Shown piece after piece: positions 41,917 to 53,989 of a stretch of 60,000 nt of DNA. The notes beneath the pieces were generated by a model. That model was not told where the DNA came from, ran no database searches, and was given only the letters and a program-made list of their open reading frames with translations. This DNA is from Owenia fusiformis (taxonomy: Eukaryota; Annelida; Polychaeta; Sabellida; Oweniidae): assembly GCA_903813345.2 (NCBI GenBank), contig CAIIXF020000011.1:25786166-25846165 (forward strand). Reading direction: 5' to 3'. A program made the translations under genes and the position numbers. The first letter of the stretch is position 1; every line of letters begins with the position of its first letter.

Positions 41917-44900
41917 ATGGTTGTAAAGGTTTATGTTTCGCTCCTGTCTGGCAATATGAAAGTAAGTAAGCATGCATTTTTGTGCAACAAGTGTTTCAAC
42001 AATAGTTGAAAAATACCGGCAAAAATAAAAAAATCCAGCCAGATGAGATATTTTAATATTGAGATACATGGGATTGTGTGGAGACTTATAATCAGTAAAT
42101 CGACAAATATTCTCAATTTGTTAACACGTTGAAACTATTGCAAATAAGCTGGTCTGAATTTGTACGGCTTATGTCATTTAAACGATATGTAGATCTAGCC
42201 AAATTAAATCAAGGTGAAATTGGTCCAAACATGGTCCAAAGGACGCAAGTTGTACCATTGGCATTCAAATGAATGCAAGGAAAATATGTCCCATGATGTA
42301 AAGGAAATATACATACTACCTATATCTGACCCAGGGTTACCTTTCTTTCCCCAACACTGAGAAAAACCTTTGAAATCACGCCATGTCAAACTTGAATTGA
42401 AATACTGAAAAAGAGCAATCTGCAACAGGTTCTAGTTAAAATAATTAACTCGTGGACATGCATGTTCGAAATCTGAACCAATTAAATTATTCAATCTAAT
42501 GTGCATGAGCTAAATTCCTTACTAAAAAAGGAACCTGCCGCAAATTACCTGTGTAGCAATTGACTCCCAGGGAGGTCTAGACTCCATGACAAAAGAATAT
42601 GGCAGCGATAAAATGCGGTGATGAAAATGCTCTAACTGTCTGTTGATTTTATTTCAGTTAAGGTGCCATGGAAGTTAAACAGGAAATGACAAAACAGGAA
42701 GTGACAAAGCCATGCTGGATTTTGAAAGTTTTTTGAACCAAGATATCAGAGTTCTGTTTGGACCTCTAGTCAGTTTTACTAGTTCCACATATCATTTACA
42801 TGACTGGGAACACAATGGAAATGGTCAGAATGACCATAAAAATGATGAAATAACCTTTTCAGCCCTCTTAAAATGTGACTGAAAAATAGCTAAAAGTAGG
42901 TGCTCGGGAAAGGTCACTGAACAGATTTTTTCAGAAAACGTGTCCAATATATTGCTCTAAATGATACAATCTTTGAAATTTTAAAAAATTGTCTGAAACA
43001 ATAATGGCTGTAGTAAAAAGGTAAATCGATCGATTTTCAATTCATTTTTTTCTTTTTCTAAGAATGATATCAAATTTTTTTAAATTGTATCATTTTAAGC
43101 AATATATTGGGCAGATTTTCTGAAAAAGTCAAAAGATTCTGTTCAGTGACCTTTCCTGAGCACCTACTCTTAGCTGTTTTTCAGGCACATTTTCAGAGGG
43201 CTGAAAAGGTTATTTCATCATGTTTATGGTCATTCTGACCATTTCCGTTGTGTTCCCGGTCATGTAAATGATATGTGGAACTAGTTAAACTGACAGGAGG
43301 TCCAAACAGAACTCTGTTATCTTGGTTCAAAAAATTTTCAAAATCCAGCATGGCTTTGTCACTTCCTGTTTTGTCATTTCCTGTTAACTTCCATAGCACC
43401 TTAATGAATAGCAATTGTCCATCAGATTCAAGATTAATGAAACAAATAGGGTTTCATGATCAGCGTTTACATGGGCTTAGAACAAGATAAGATTACACCA
43501 CATAATCCCCAAAACAATTTAAAATGTTTTACAGTATATTGGTGTTTTTTAGATGAAAAACATTCAAAATGCATGAAAATACTCCTCGGATTCATATTAC
43601 ATAGAAGTCGCAGTCCTTAGGAGACAAACAAACAAACAAACAAACAATACCATGAAAGTCTAAACACGATCTAGTTTTTTTGTTAGTTCCTATCGTAATT
43701 TGTGGCTTTTAACAACTATTGATAAAATAGAATCCATTGGAATGATCTTGACGAAGAAAGCATCAGGTAAAATCTCTATTTTTAAACCATTCCGAGGCAT
43801 TCTGAGTCAAAATCGCCAAAAATTTGAAATGTTGAAATTTGTCGGATAGCAAACTGAAATGGGTTTGAACCCCCTCCCCCCTAAGTAGATTTATTTAGTT
43901 TTCAATCTGACATTGAAGTATTGATGCCTCCCCTTAATTAGACCTACAATCTCTGGTTATGGCTGTAATTATAAATTATTATTTGCTAAGTATGTGAATA
44001 ATTCATAATTTAAATCATATATTGAATATGAATAGTGAATGGATATCATATATTTTTACAAACAATAATATACACCTCTTTATCTAATACCAAAACTTAT
44101 AGTCCTGCACCCTCACGTCTATATATTAGAATTTAGTAGTTTAGGGCACATAATGTTGACAAAAATAGCATACTTGAATTGAATTCCTGAGTATTTATGG
44201 ATTCTTTTTAATGAACTTGAATCCCAAATTGTATAGGTTTATGGGCAGAATGAAGAAACTTTCATTTTTAGAGCAATGATTGCATTTTATTTTTTAACTT
44301 ATTTCAACCATCAAAATTTCTCCATCTATTGGTACAAAAATTAGGCATTTATTCAACCAAGACAATTTCAACATCGATATCAGTTTTTATTCAACCTATT
44401 TTTTATTTACTTTTTCCACATCAGTGACCCTGCAATTCTTAACTGGTGAACCAGCTGAACCATTTATGGCTTGGTGCTGCAGCCCTGACTCACCAGCCAA
44501 AGTTCTATTTTAGCCCAATAGTGTTCATCTTGACTCATCGACCAATATCTGTAATATTGTCACATTTATAGATCTAGATAGTAAAATGATTTGGCATATC
44601 ACTTTACAATGACAGGAAAGTACTATTGTATACTTGTTATCAAAAGGTAAATACTTAAGCCTATCTGTATGTTCCATGCATTTATTTGTATAACGGGAAT
44701 ATGATTGTTGCTCTCCAACATTTAACACTTTAATCTAGTATCATGTTGCTGTCTACCCAATGCCCAACCCCATGCCCCACCCCCATGCCCCACCCCACAG
44801 ATCTATTATAAAGGGGATAACCAGATTTGCAGTCTTTCATTTCAATCAAAAAGGCAATATCAGATAAAATGGTACATGGAGGCAGTAAATATCAATGCAG

Positions 44901-47900
44901 TGATCTCCCCAGGATTTTCTCATGTGGGTGCTACACCCACTTGCTTTAATGCTGGGAATATCACTGCAATGATAATTAAAATAGTTTGTAGATTACATCT
45001 TAATGATTTGCATCCTATAAATTGGTGAAATATTTGGCAATTCCTGGAATTACCAGAAAAAACGCTTTACAAAATTGCCATCATGATTACACCAACATTT
45101 TTAAAGCGCCTTAGGAATTTTATTTTGGAATTACACCTGTCATTTCTTAAACGCCTTTCATGCACTTTAAATATGTAGATATGGAGAAATCGGGTTAAAA
45201 CCTTAGGCGCTTTTCTAAAACGCATGATGTAATTCCAGCAAATGTTTATATTGGCATTTGTATTAAATTATTTCACTCCTCATTGAATGAAAGCGTACCT
45301 GATCTGCTGTATATTGATATACCAGTATGTACTGCTCTGCCAGCGTAAGATGTTGTTGCAAATGAAATAATAAATTGAAGAAGACCCTTATATCCTTTCC
45401 ATATTTTGCTAAAACTTTTTGAAAAAAAATTCTGATGAATTATAGTTTGCTTCGCTCAATCAATAAAAATAAATTGATAAAAATGGACTTAGACATGGGC
45501 AATAATATCAACATCTCTAAGCAGATAATAACATTGACAGCCTGGTTCACTCCATTTATCAGGATTGATATTCATATATCATAATGTTGTAATGAAGACC
45601 AGTGACATTTAAACTCACTGAAAATTAAGTATAGCACATCTGGCGTCAGTGAGATAATTACATTTTAAACAGGTTTTATTTTGATCATACAAGTACTATA
45701 TATTGAGATGATTTACTTCATGGAATCATGGTGTCACTACAGCAGGGGTTTCATTAGCAGTAGGCAGCAGGCGATTTTCACAGGTTGTTTTCACAAAATC
45801 GTTTGTTGTTAATAGGGACTTTTCCAAATTTTCCATGTTAAATATTATTATTTCCATTAATTTTGCCTGTTGTGACAAATTCTAGTGAAACCCCTGTTCA
45901 GTATAGTTCATATACTGCAAGATCTTCATCTTCCAGAATTATGCCAAGTTTGAATGCCATTTAGCGTTTTCTAATTTCTTAGACTAGGTATGATGATTTC
46001 ATCCAAAACCATATACCGGGAGCTCATATTATATTGCCCATTAGGAGACTGACTTTTCCTTTTGAAACTTTAAATCTTTATGTAACCTGATTCTAAACAG
46101 TTTGTGATACCATGTATACAAACATTACATTCTAAATAGTTTGTGACATCACCCATGTATACAAACATTACATTCTGAATAGTTTGTGACCATTACATTC
46201 TCAGTGTGAACATCTGGTAATGATCAAAATTACACTTGATCATTTATTGAAATTAATTTTTTGAAATTAAAATTAAATAATGATTTCTTTGTACAGTATG
46301 ATGCATAGACCAAGGATATAGGCCTCAAATTAAATTGATGTGTCATACATTATATATGAATTAACTCCTTGCAATTCATCCTCCTAAGCAAGTGTCCAGA
46401 ATCTGTACCTTCTTCTTCCCTGCTATAACCAATTTGAATGTTCAATAGTAAAAGCTCATTGGATGTTAAATCAAAACTAAATCCAGCATGGGCCATATCC
46501 TGAAGATGCAATTATTTTACCTAGTATTGAGTTGCAGAATATGTTTTAACAAAATATGTGAATTTAGTTACTAAAACCCTACAATTTATGTGTTTCTTTT
46601 GACTTTCAGTTAAAGGCGGAGCAGTCCAAAATTTTAAGTATCCTGCAAAGTCGGAAGATTGAATTTGAAGAGGTTGATATATCATCACCCAACAATGAAA
46701 ATGAGAAAATCTTTATGCGGGAACACAGTAAAACAAAGAAAGAGGGCACATTTCCATTACCACCACAGATATTCAATGACCAGGAGTATTTAGGGGTATG
46801 TACCCATTGCAGCAAGTTTAAAATTTTTCAATTAATTTTCACTAGAAGTTGTGTTGTTGTTCTTTTGCCTTGTGTGAAAAGCATTTAAGTTGTTGACTCA
46901 ATGTATTGAACGTTGAGGCACTGAGCCTTGTACTAAATATAAAGATGAAACTTTCTTTTAAGAAGCAAAATTTAACTATTGGGAAGAATAATGAATTTTG
47001 CACTCATTTTCTGTATGTGAGGCTATGATCCCCATTTTTTACAAGCTGCATAAGACACACATGGAATACCTAAATCCATAATTCAATGAGTCCTTGACTT
47101 AAATCCTGAACTTTAATTTTTTAAATTTTGTCAGTAAGATTGAGAACCAAAGATGTTGATGCCATTACACACATGGACATTAATGTGTTAATATATCCTG
47201 AAGGATTCTTCTGAATTTCCCTAGAGAAGGGAATAATTGATCTATCCATATGCCGTTTACTGTTTCCTTCGCTGTCTTATATGCCTATGGACAGTTGGAA
47301 ATGATGCTACATGTATGTACAGCTCTTTCTTTATATTATAGGACTTTGAAGCATTTGAGGAATCCGTGGAAATAGATGCGTTATTTGAATTCCTAAAGAT
47401 GGCGCCTTCTAAAGAAGTCTCCGAGTCCGAGGTGAATGTTACGTCAACAGAGACTGAAGAGTCACCACAAAATGAGGTAAGATATATCTATGTTTTATTA
47501 ATTTTCGTTCTTGTAATTATTAGTTCCTGATACACCAATGTTTATATTAACCATTCTCATCTAGCATCTATTGTCTTCGTCTCCCTGGTTTACATTTTCA
47601 AAAGCAAACCCTTGTTTTGGTACAGTGTACTGTGTGTGTTTGGGGAGGGGGAGATACACAATGATATTTTGCAAGACTATTTACATCTGTATTCAAGGTT
47701 ATTGAAAAATATGATGGTTTGAGTACAAAACTGTATGTATGATGTTCTTATTTATAATTTACTAAAATAATTTTTACCATTTATGTGAACTAGACATCGA
47801 CAGTTCACCTTACAATGATCTCACATGAAAATGGCGATGTTGTTACCAAGGCAACAGAAGAGGACCAATCAGATGACAGAACTGCTGATCAGTCGTTTGA

Positions 47901-47967
47901 GGAACAAACTAATCAAAATGATGAAACAGAAGATCAGGTTCCAGAGAAGGAACCTGAGAGTGATTGA
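41917..47967 (+). CDS. SH3BGR-family protein (SH3 domain-binding glutamate-rich)
   Basis: Exons are 41917-41961, 46610-46795, 47342-47476 and 47794-47967, all GT-AG in phase 0; product 179 residues. It opens MVVKVYVSLLSGNMK, equivalent to the first beta strand and turn of SH3BGR/SH3BGRL (MVIKVFIATSSGS). It continues EQSKILSILQSRKIEFEEVDI and then KEGTFPLPPQIFNDQEYLGDFEAFEES, which matches the family's proline-rich PLPPQIFN..QY.GDYD.F block; the thioredoxin-like domain ends near residue 100 with LFEFLKM. As in the family, no CxxC redox pair is present. The C-terminal ~75 residues are acidic (TETEESPQNE, DETEDQVPEKEPESD), the Glu-rich tail of SH3BGR proper rather than the short SH3BGRL forms. 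Members are small cytosolic adaptor-like proteins whose biochemical role is not settled. Intron 1 (4.65 kb) carries mobile elements. Confidence 0.92.
42662..43400. mobile_element. 739-bp palindromic element flanked by TTAA, in SH3BGR intron 1
   Basis: TTAA at 42658-42661 and 43401-43404 bounds inverted ends GGTGCCATGGAAGTTAA and TTAACTTCCATAGCACC. The arms of about 350 bp are over 90% alike and meet near 43030. TTAA targeting is characteristic of piggyBac and Kolobok transposons, so this looks like a non-autonomous member. No coding frame survives; the 73-codon minus frame is arm sequence. Confidence 0.88.
43900..44400. repeat. Uninterrupted relative of the 4.2-kb arm repeat
   Basis: About 44100-44350 aligns with 4200-4465 and continues into ATTGGTAC, the sequence found right of the insertion at 6261. 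It preserves AGTCCTGCAC, TAGGTTTATGGGCAGAA and TTTTTAACTTATTTCAACC. It therefore represents the pre-insertion state of the 4.46-6.26-kb composite. It lies within SH3BGR intron 1. Confidence 0.65.
44898..44966. mobile_element. 69-bp miniature hAT-like element, TSD CAATG
   Basis: It starts CAGTGATCTCCCCAGG and ends GGGAATATCACTG, with CAATG duplicated at 44893-44897 and 44967-44971. It is an internally deleted relative of the 208-bp element at 15566. At 69 bp it is little more than two termini and a GTGGGTGC/CACCCAC stem. Confidence 0.8.
44975..46605. other. Remainder of SH3BGR intron 1
   Basis: AT-rich with no open frame of note. A short direct repeat (ACATTACATTCT(A/G)AATAGTTTGTGAC) occurs three times between 46095 and 46200. 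Confidence 0.5.
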
Positions 47968-48134
47968 GTGAGTCATGAAGAGATGGATTTTCAGATTCCT
48001 GGATTTGCTTCATAGTATAGCTGTACTAACTCTAACACTAGAGCCATTTCTGCAAAGATGCCAGAAGCCAGACTAAAATTGAGCCTTTATCTTCATTACT
48101 GCCTTATTGCTTTATAGGCTCTGTGATCAAATAC

Positions 48135-48140
48135 AATAAA
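48135..48140 (+). terminator. Proximal polyadenylation signal of the SH3BGR-family gene
   Basis: AATAAA lies 168 bases after the stop codon. Further candidates occur downstream (for example AATAAT/AATAAAG near 49460), so longer 3' UTRs are possible. Confidence 0.45.
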
Positions 48141-48939
48141 ACCTGAGTTTGTGAACATCTAAATAGAACAGTTTGAAATGTGAACACATTTTAGGTTAAA
48201 CTGTTGATTTCCATGTCATCAGAGTCACCTCTAAAATATGAACACCTATATCTGCTATCACCAACATTCACTTTTGATGGTTTTGCTGTTGTATCTCATT
48301 CAACCATATTGTAGATGGCAACTTGCCATGTAGTTTTGCCCAAAAATGGAAGCTTTAGGTTTTGTACTAACAAAAGCCATTGCTTGATCAGTGTATTGTT
48401 TGATGCATTTACTATATTACTGACATTGCTTTGTACTTTCTACTTTCTACTTGATGCTACAGTATTATAGCCTGGCTTGAGAAGTCAAGGAATGCCCTTT
48501 GTAGGATTTGGCGCTACTAACAATTAAGACTGAATGAATCATTGCATTGCTTTGTAGGGTTGATTGATAATTTGCCCATGTTTTAGGCTTGATTTAGACT
48601 GATATTCATTGTAGAATATAGCTCTCAAAACAAGTAGTCAAATTAATTAACCATTAATAATAATGAAGTACATGTACACACACCTGTTTAATTGATGTAT
48701 TGTACTACATGTAATATTGCTTTGTGGGTTTTTAATTTCATCTTAAACTCATTCACTTATTAGGCCTCTCAGACGGATGAGGGGATGAAATTGCATCTTG
48801 CCCAGTAGAAGAGGTGAAAATAGTTCTGAAATTAACAATTCATGAGTTCAAGTTTTACTTCATCTATCTCCCTATTCTAATTGAATATATTGATCCACCT
48901 GAATGTTTGGTCGTCACAGCTGTAGTTTACATACTCACA

Positions 48940-49130
48940 TTATTATGTCACCACCAACAGAAGTGGTGACATATTGTTATAGTTTCCAACTTTTTTGTGG
49001 ACAGTGTTCAGCGGTCAGTGTTCAGGTTTGGCGGTTGGCATTCAGCATCTGTAAAAAATGGCAGGTGGTGACATTTTGCATGTCAATACCTTGTTTTTAA
49101 CTGGAGCATCTCAGTTAAAAAAAACTAATA
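48940..49130. repeat. GTCACCACC...GGTGGTGACA repeat
   Basis: GTCACCACCAACAGAAGTGGTGACAT forms a short hairpin near 48947-48972, and a second GTGGTGACAT near 49065 completes an element with a CAGTGTTCAG duplicated motif between. It has the look of a short interspersed repeat; family not identified. Confidence 0.45.
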
Positions 49131-49480
49131 TACGGGTACAACATTTTTTTAATCTTACTTATCTATGATTGTTGTTTCTTTGCCAGAGACCAAGGCAAAT
49201 CCATGTTAGAAAGAGTGTGACTGCACATGAAGGTCTAGTTGTTTTCATAAATGCTTTGCTTAATGGCAAGGGTAGAGGCCTCTTCATCAGCTAGTAATAA
49301 TGTATATGTAGATGTAGTTACACACATATAAAAGTGCTTCAATATCCTCATTTAAGGCACATTTGATTAATGGATAGCCTTCCAACAAGCCTGTGCATCC
49401 TCTTTTTGGTAGCCTGTAAATTAGAGAGAAGGCTATACGCTGTATAATGATTTTACAATAATAAAGGGAAGTGTCTTAAT

Positions 49481-49844
49481 TTCACTGGTCCCCACCTGGT
49501 TAAACTGTTTTCTTCGTAACAAAATGGATGATCTTCCGTTGGAAGAAATTCTTATTTTCATCAATTTTCACCAAGAAGGAGGTCGATTTGTATCCAAATG
49601 TTTTACTCGTATGTTAAAAGCTATTACATCCGTTTTCTTGGTGCTGAGGTGAAGAATTCTCACTCGATTATTGGAGCTGCTGGAAATATTTGCTTTTCCG
49701 TAACCAGATTACCGGATGTTACTATTAACATACAGGTAGACCTTTTTGGTAAAAGTGATGAAAATAAATATTCCCTCAGGCAGAAGTTCATCCATTTTGT
49801 TATAAAGATGTAACGTCTCTATAATCAGGTGGGGACCAATGAAT
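49481..49844. mobile_element. ~360-bp MITE with TGGTCCCCACCTG ends
   Basis: TTCACTGGTCCCCACCTG at the left is mirrored by CAGGTGGGGACCAATGAA at the right, with additional inner pairing AACAAAATGGATGA / TCATCCATTTTGTT. No clear target duplication was seen. The interior carries a 71-codon plus frame with no motif. Confidence 0.75.
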
Positions 49845-50119
49845 TTGGATAAAATCAGTGATTTATAATACATGAAGAGGGAAGGGGGGGGGGCAGTCCG
49901 AGCGATGATTAATTGGACTCTGACTTGGGACAACATTGAAAAACTAACTTTGTTATTTTAAGAATAAACAAAAACAACAAATGAATATGTCAAAAAGGCA
50001 AAGCCATCACAAATTGACAATCCCAAAATTGATATTTATATTAAAAATAGATGTATGTAAAAATGACATATGAATATGCCAAATGAGATCACACTTTCAT
50101 TATTACATATTTATATATC

Positions 50120-50690
50120 ATGATTATATACACTAAGTATACTAAATGTATAATAACATTAAAAAATAAATTTGATATTTATTGGCAAAATTACATCGAT
50201 ATCACCTCGTAGATAAAAATGATATTCCTCAAAATAATAGGATATCCTTTAATTATCCTACACTTAGTGTACTAAATGTATAATAACATTAAAAAATAAA
50301 TTTGATATTTATTGGCAAAGTGAATATCCGGAGGATATCGTGATGATATACTCCGGGCGGAGGATATCGTGACGATATACTCCGGAAAACCCAATATGCG
50401 GATGATATTGTGACGATATACTCCGCTTGTTGATTTCACGCCATATTGACTCTATTTGGCATGAAATTCATTTTGCAATGATATTATACATTTAGTACAA
50501 TCCTTAAAAGTGTAGGATAATAAGAACATCCTATGATTTTTTTCAGAATATCATTTTAATCTACTCTGTGATATTGATATATGCACTCGTTCGCTTCGCT
50601 GTCTCGTGCAGATATCAATATCACCTTGTAGATAAAAATGATATTCCTCAAAATCATAGGATATCCTATAAATATCAGGGTTGCTTATAT
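50120..50690. repeat. Clustered direct and inverted repeats around AGGATATCCT
   Basis: ACATTAAAAAATAAATTTGATATTTATTGGCAAA occurs at about 50156 and 50287 (direct). GATAAAAATGATATTCCTCAAAAT(A/C)ATAGGATATCCT occurs at about 50213 and 50632, with an inverted partner around 50520-50570. GGAGGATATCGTGA(T/C)GATATACTCCG is tandemly repeated near 50330-50420. Together they look like overlapping fold-back insertions; none is coding. Confidence 0.7.
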
Positions 50691-51399
50691 ATTTAGATAA
50701 GATTATAAGCTAATAAAAAGGTATTACTCTAAGAGCGAGGAGGAAAATTCTTAATAAATGGAGTATAGTTGGTTTGGCAGCATTTTCAGTTAGAGGGAAG
50801 TCTTAGATGAAAATTCTACCTAGGTGATAGCTTCACAGAGTGGTACATAATTCTTTTTTTTCAGGGGTTAGCCCCCCACCCCCCAAAAACACCCCACCCC
50901 GGGAAAATAATTTTTTCATTCTCAATCACTTTAGATATCTTGATGTTTGTAAGTTACATACATAGAGATTATATATATGAATCATTTGCAAAATAAATAA
51001 TGCCAATCACTTCTACAGAATTTGAAAAATTGTACAAAGTATGTACCCCAGGGGGCAAATTCGTGACCCATTTTCTTACTATTTAGAGCCTCACTTTTCA
51101 ATCAGACACTGGAAGACATTGGAAAATTTCATGTGAAGTGCCGAGTAGCAGGCCTATAAGCCCTGAAAGGTTCAAACTAATTGAATTAGTAGGAGCCGAG
51201 AAAAAAATTGTTGATTTTTTGAAAAATTTGACATTTTTGAGAGGGGTGATTTTGTGTATGACTATAGCTGATGCCTATGGTTTCCAGATCTATCCTCCTT
51301 TGATGATAAATATGGTTTTGAAGTATGACACTAAGATGTAAAAGATAATCAAAATGGGTTTTAAGGAAGTTTAATGTTTTAAACAAGTTCAAAATTCCA

Positions 51400-53350
51400 A
51401 AAATTGTACAATATCAGGTCTGAATTTACGAATTTTAGGTAAGACCTTGGATGAGCCTTAGATTTTTTACATCTGTCCCCCTTTGATGATATTTATGGTT
51501 TTGTAGTGTGGAACTAAGATGTACAAAATAATTTAGATGGTTTTTAAGAAGGTTTAAGGATTTTAACAAGTTCAAAATTTGAAGAATTGTACAATATCAG
51601 GTCTGAATTTACGAATTTCAGGTAAGACCTTTGATGGCTCTTATGTTTTTACATCTGTCACTCTTTGATGATATGTATTGTTTTGTAGTGTGGAACTAAA
51701 ATATTAAAAATGATTTAGATGGTTTTGAAGAGTGTTTAGGGATTTTAATGAGTCAAAAATTTTAAGAATTGTACAATATCAGGTCTGAATTTTCGAATTA
51801 TAGGTATGACCTTGGACGACTCTTTTGTTTTTTACATTTGTCCCTCTTTAATGACAGTTATAGTTTTATGATATGGAACTAAGATGTAAAATATAGTTTA
51901 GAGGCCCTTTAGATGAATTTTAAGAAGGTTCAAGGATTCTAACAAGTTCAAAATTTGAAGAATTGTACAATATCAGGTCTGAATTTACTAATTTTAGGTA
52001 AGACCTTGGATGAGCCTTATATTTTTTTACACCTGTCCCTCTTTGATGATATGTATGGTTTTGTAGTGTGGAACTAAGATGTAAAAAATAATTTAGATGC
52101 ATTTTAAGAAGGTTTAAGGATTTTAATTTGAAGAATTGTACAATATCATGTCTACAATGAATGAATTTCAGGTATAACGTTGGTTAGCCCATATGATTTT
52201 AATTTTAACACCTATCCCCTTTTCATGATATATTTGGTTTAGTTGTGTGGAAATATGTATATTATAATTTACATCAGTTTTAAAGAAGCTTAACGTTTTA
52301 AACAAGTTCAAAATTTTGGCGTTTTGTACAATATCAGATCTGAAATTAATGAATTTAAAGTATAACCTTGCTTGGCCCTTATATTTTTAACATCTATCCT
52401 TTTTGATGATATATATGGCTTAGTAATGTGGAGCTAATGTGTAAATCATAATTAAGATGGGTTTAAAAGAAGTTTAAGGTTTTAAATAAGTTCAAATTTT
52501 GACAAATTGTACAATATCAGAGCTGAAATTAATGAATTTTAGGTACTATGTTTTTTACATCTATCCCTTTTTGATGACATATACGCTTAAGTAGTGTTGA
52601 ACTAAGATGTTAAACAACAAAATTTAGACAGGTTTGAAAGAAGTTTAAGGTTTAAACAAGTGAAAAATTGAAGAATTGTACAATAACAGGTCTGGAATTT
52701 ATTAATTTTAGGTATAACTCTGGATGGCCCTTATTCGTTTTTTACATACATCTCTCTATGATAACATATATGGTTTTGTAGTATGGACTTAATATGTAAA
52801 ACATAATTAAGATGGGTTTTAAAGAAGTTTAAGGTTTTAAACAAGTTCAAATTTTGACGAATTGTACAGTATCAGAGCTGATATTAATGAATTTTGGGTA
52901 TTAAGGTGAGCCTTATGTTCTTTACATCTATCCCTTTTTGATGACATATATGCTTTAGTAGTGTTGAACTAAGATGTTAAACATAATTTAGACAGGTTTT
53001 AAAGAAGCTAAAGGTTTAAACAAGTTAAAAAATTGAAGAATTGTACAATAACAGGTCTGGAATTTGTTAATTTTAGGTATAACTGTGGATGGCCCTTATC
53101 CGTTTTTTACATATACCTCTCTATGATAACATATATGGTTTTGTTGTATGAAACCAAGATGTAAAACATAATTTAGAAGGGTTTTAAGGAGGTTTAAGGT
53201 TTTAAACCTGTTCAAAACTTGACAAATTGTACAATAATATCATATCTTCTGACATTAATGAATTTCAGGTATGTATCTCTCTATGATGATATATATGGTT
53301 TAGTAGTATGGAACTAAGATGTAAAACATAATTTAGATGGGTTTTAAGGA
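51400..53350. repeat. Left array of the ~185-bp satellite
   Basis: About ten diverged units in direct order, recognisable by GTACAATATCAGGTCTGAATT and GGAACTAAGATGTAAAA. Units closest to the outer end match the right arm best; inner units are more diverged, with several local duplications (a ~370-bp higher-order pair near 52500-53100). Confidence 0.8.
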
Positions 53351-53352
53351 AG

Positions 53353-53600
53353 TTTAAAGGCAGAATCAGATCTATGGGATTGACAAAGTTACAAGCAACA
53401 TGTGCAATTCATGTACCAATCTATTCCTTACAATCTCAAATACAATATTTCCAAAAAGATTCACAATTTGTTAAGTTTAAAGGCAGAATCAGATCTATGG
53501 GTGTGACAAAATTACAAGCAACATGTACAATTCATGTACCAATCTATTCCTTACAATCTCAAATACAATATCTCCAAAAAGATTCACGATGTGTTAAAAA
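53353..53600. repeat. Two tandem copies of a 123-bp unit at the centre of the 5.1-kb fold-back
   Basis: TTTAAAGGCAGAATCAGATC begins at 53353 and again at 53476. The two units differ at only a handful of bases and, being a multiple of three, create a 76-codon open frame. The following ~350 bases (53600-53990) are single-copy spacer between the two inverted arrays. Confidence 0.85.
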
Positions 53601-53989
53601 TTGATGAAGTTATAATAGATTCAAAGAGCAAAAAATGGGTGAAAAATGTTTAAATTCTCCCAAAATAATAAGAATGGTGACCATTCTTATGAAAATAATA
53701 CATTATTGTAGAAATCTTTAGTTTTCCTGAAATAAAGTGCGCACTTTGGGGATTATTAGCAAATAGACATGAAAAGGAATGACATAAGCCAGTATGGCAA
53801 GTGATTTAAGACGGTCATATATTTCACCATGAGTACTTTCTGGGCATAAATACAGTGGTTTTTATTAAAACAATATGTTTTCTTTCAAGTGAAGTCCCCA
53901 TGATAATAAAAATATCAATCGAACAATTCGAAAAATGATAAATAGGGACCCCATGTCAACATTTTTTTAAATGTTTAGAGCCAACCAAG

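Noticed and set aside
53374-53604. 76-codon frame with a repeated GLTKLQATCAIHVPIYSLQ-type peptide
   Set aside because: Arises from a 123-bp tandem duplication; two copies staying open is expected by chance, though selection tests could revisit it.
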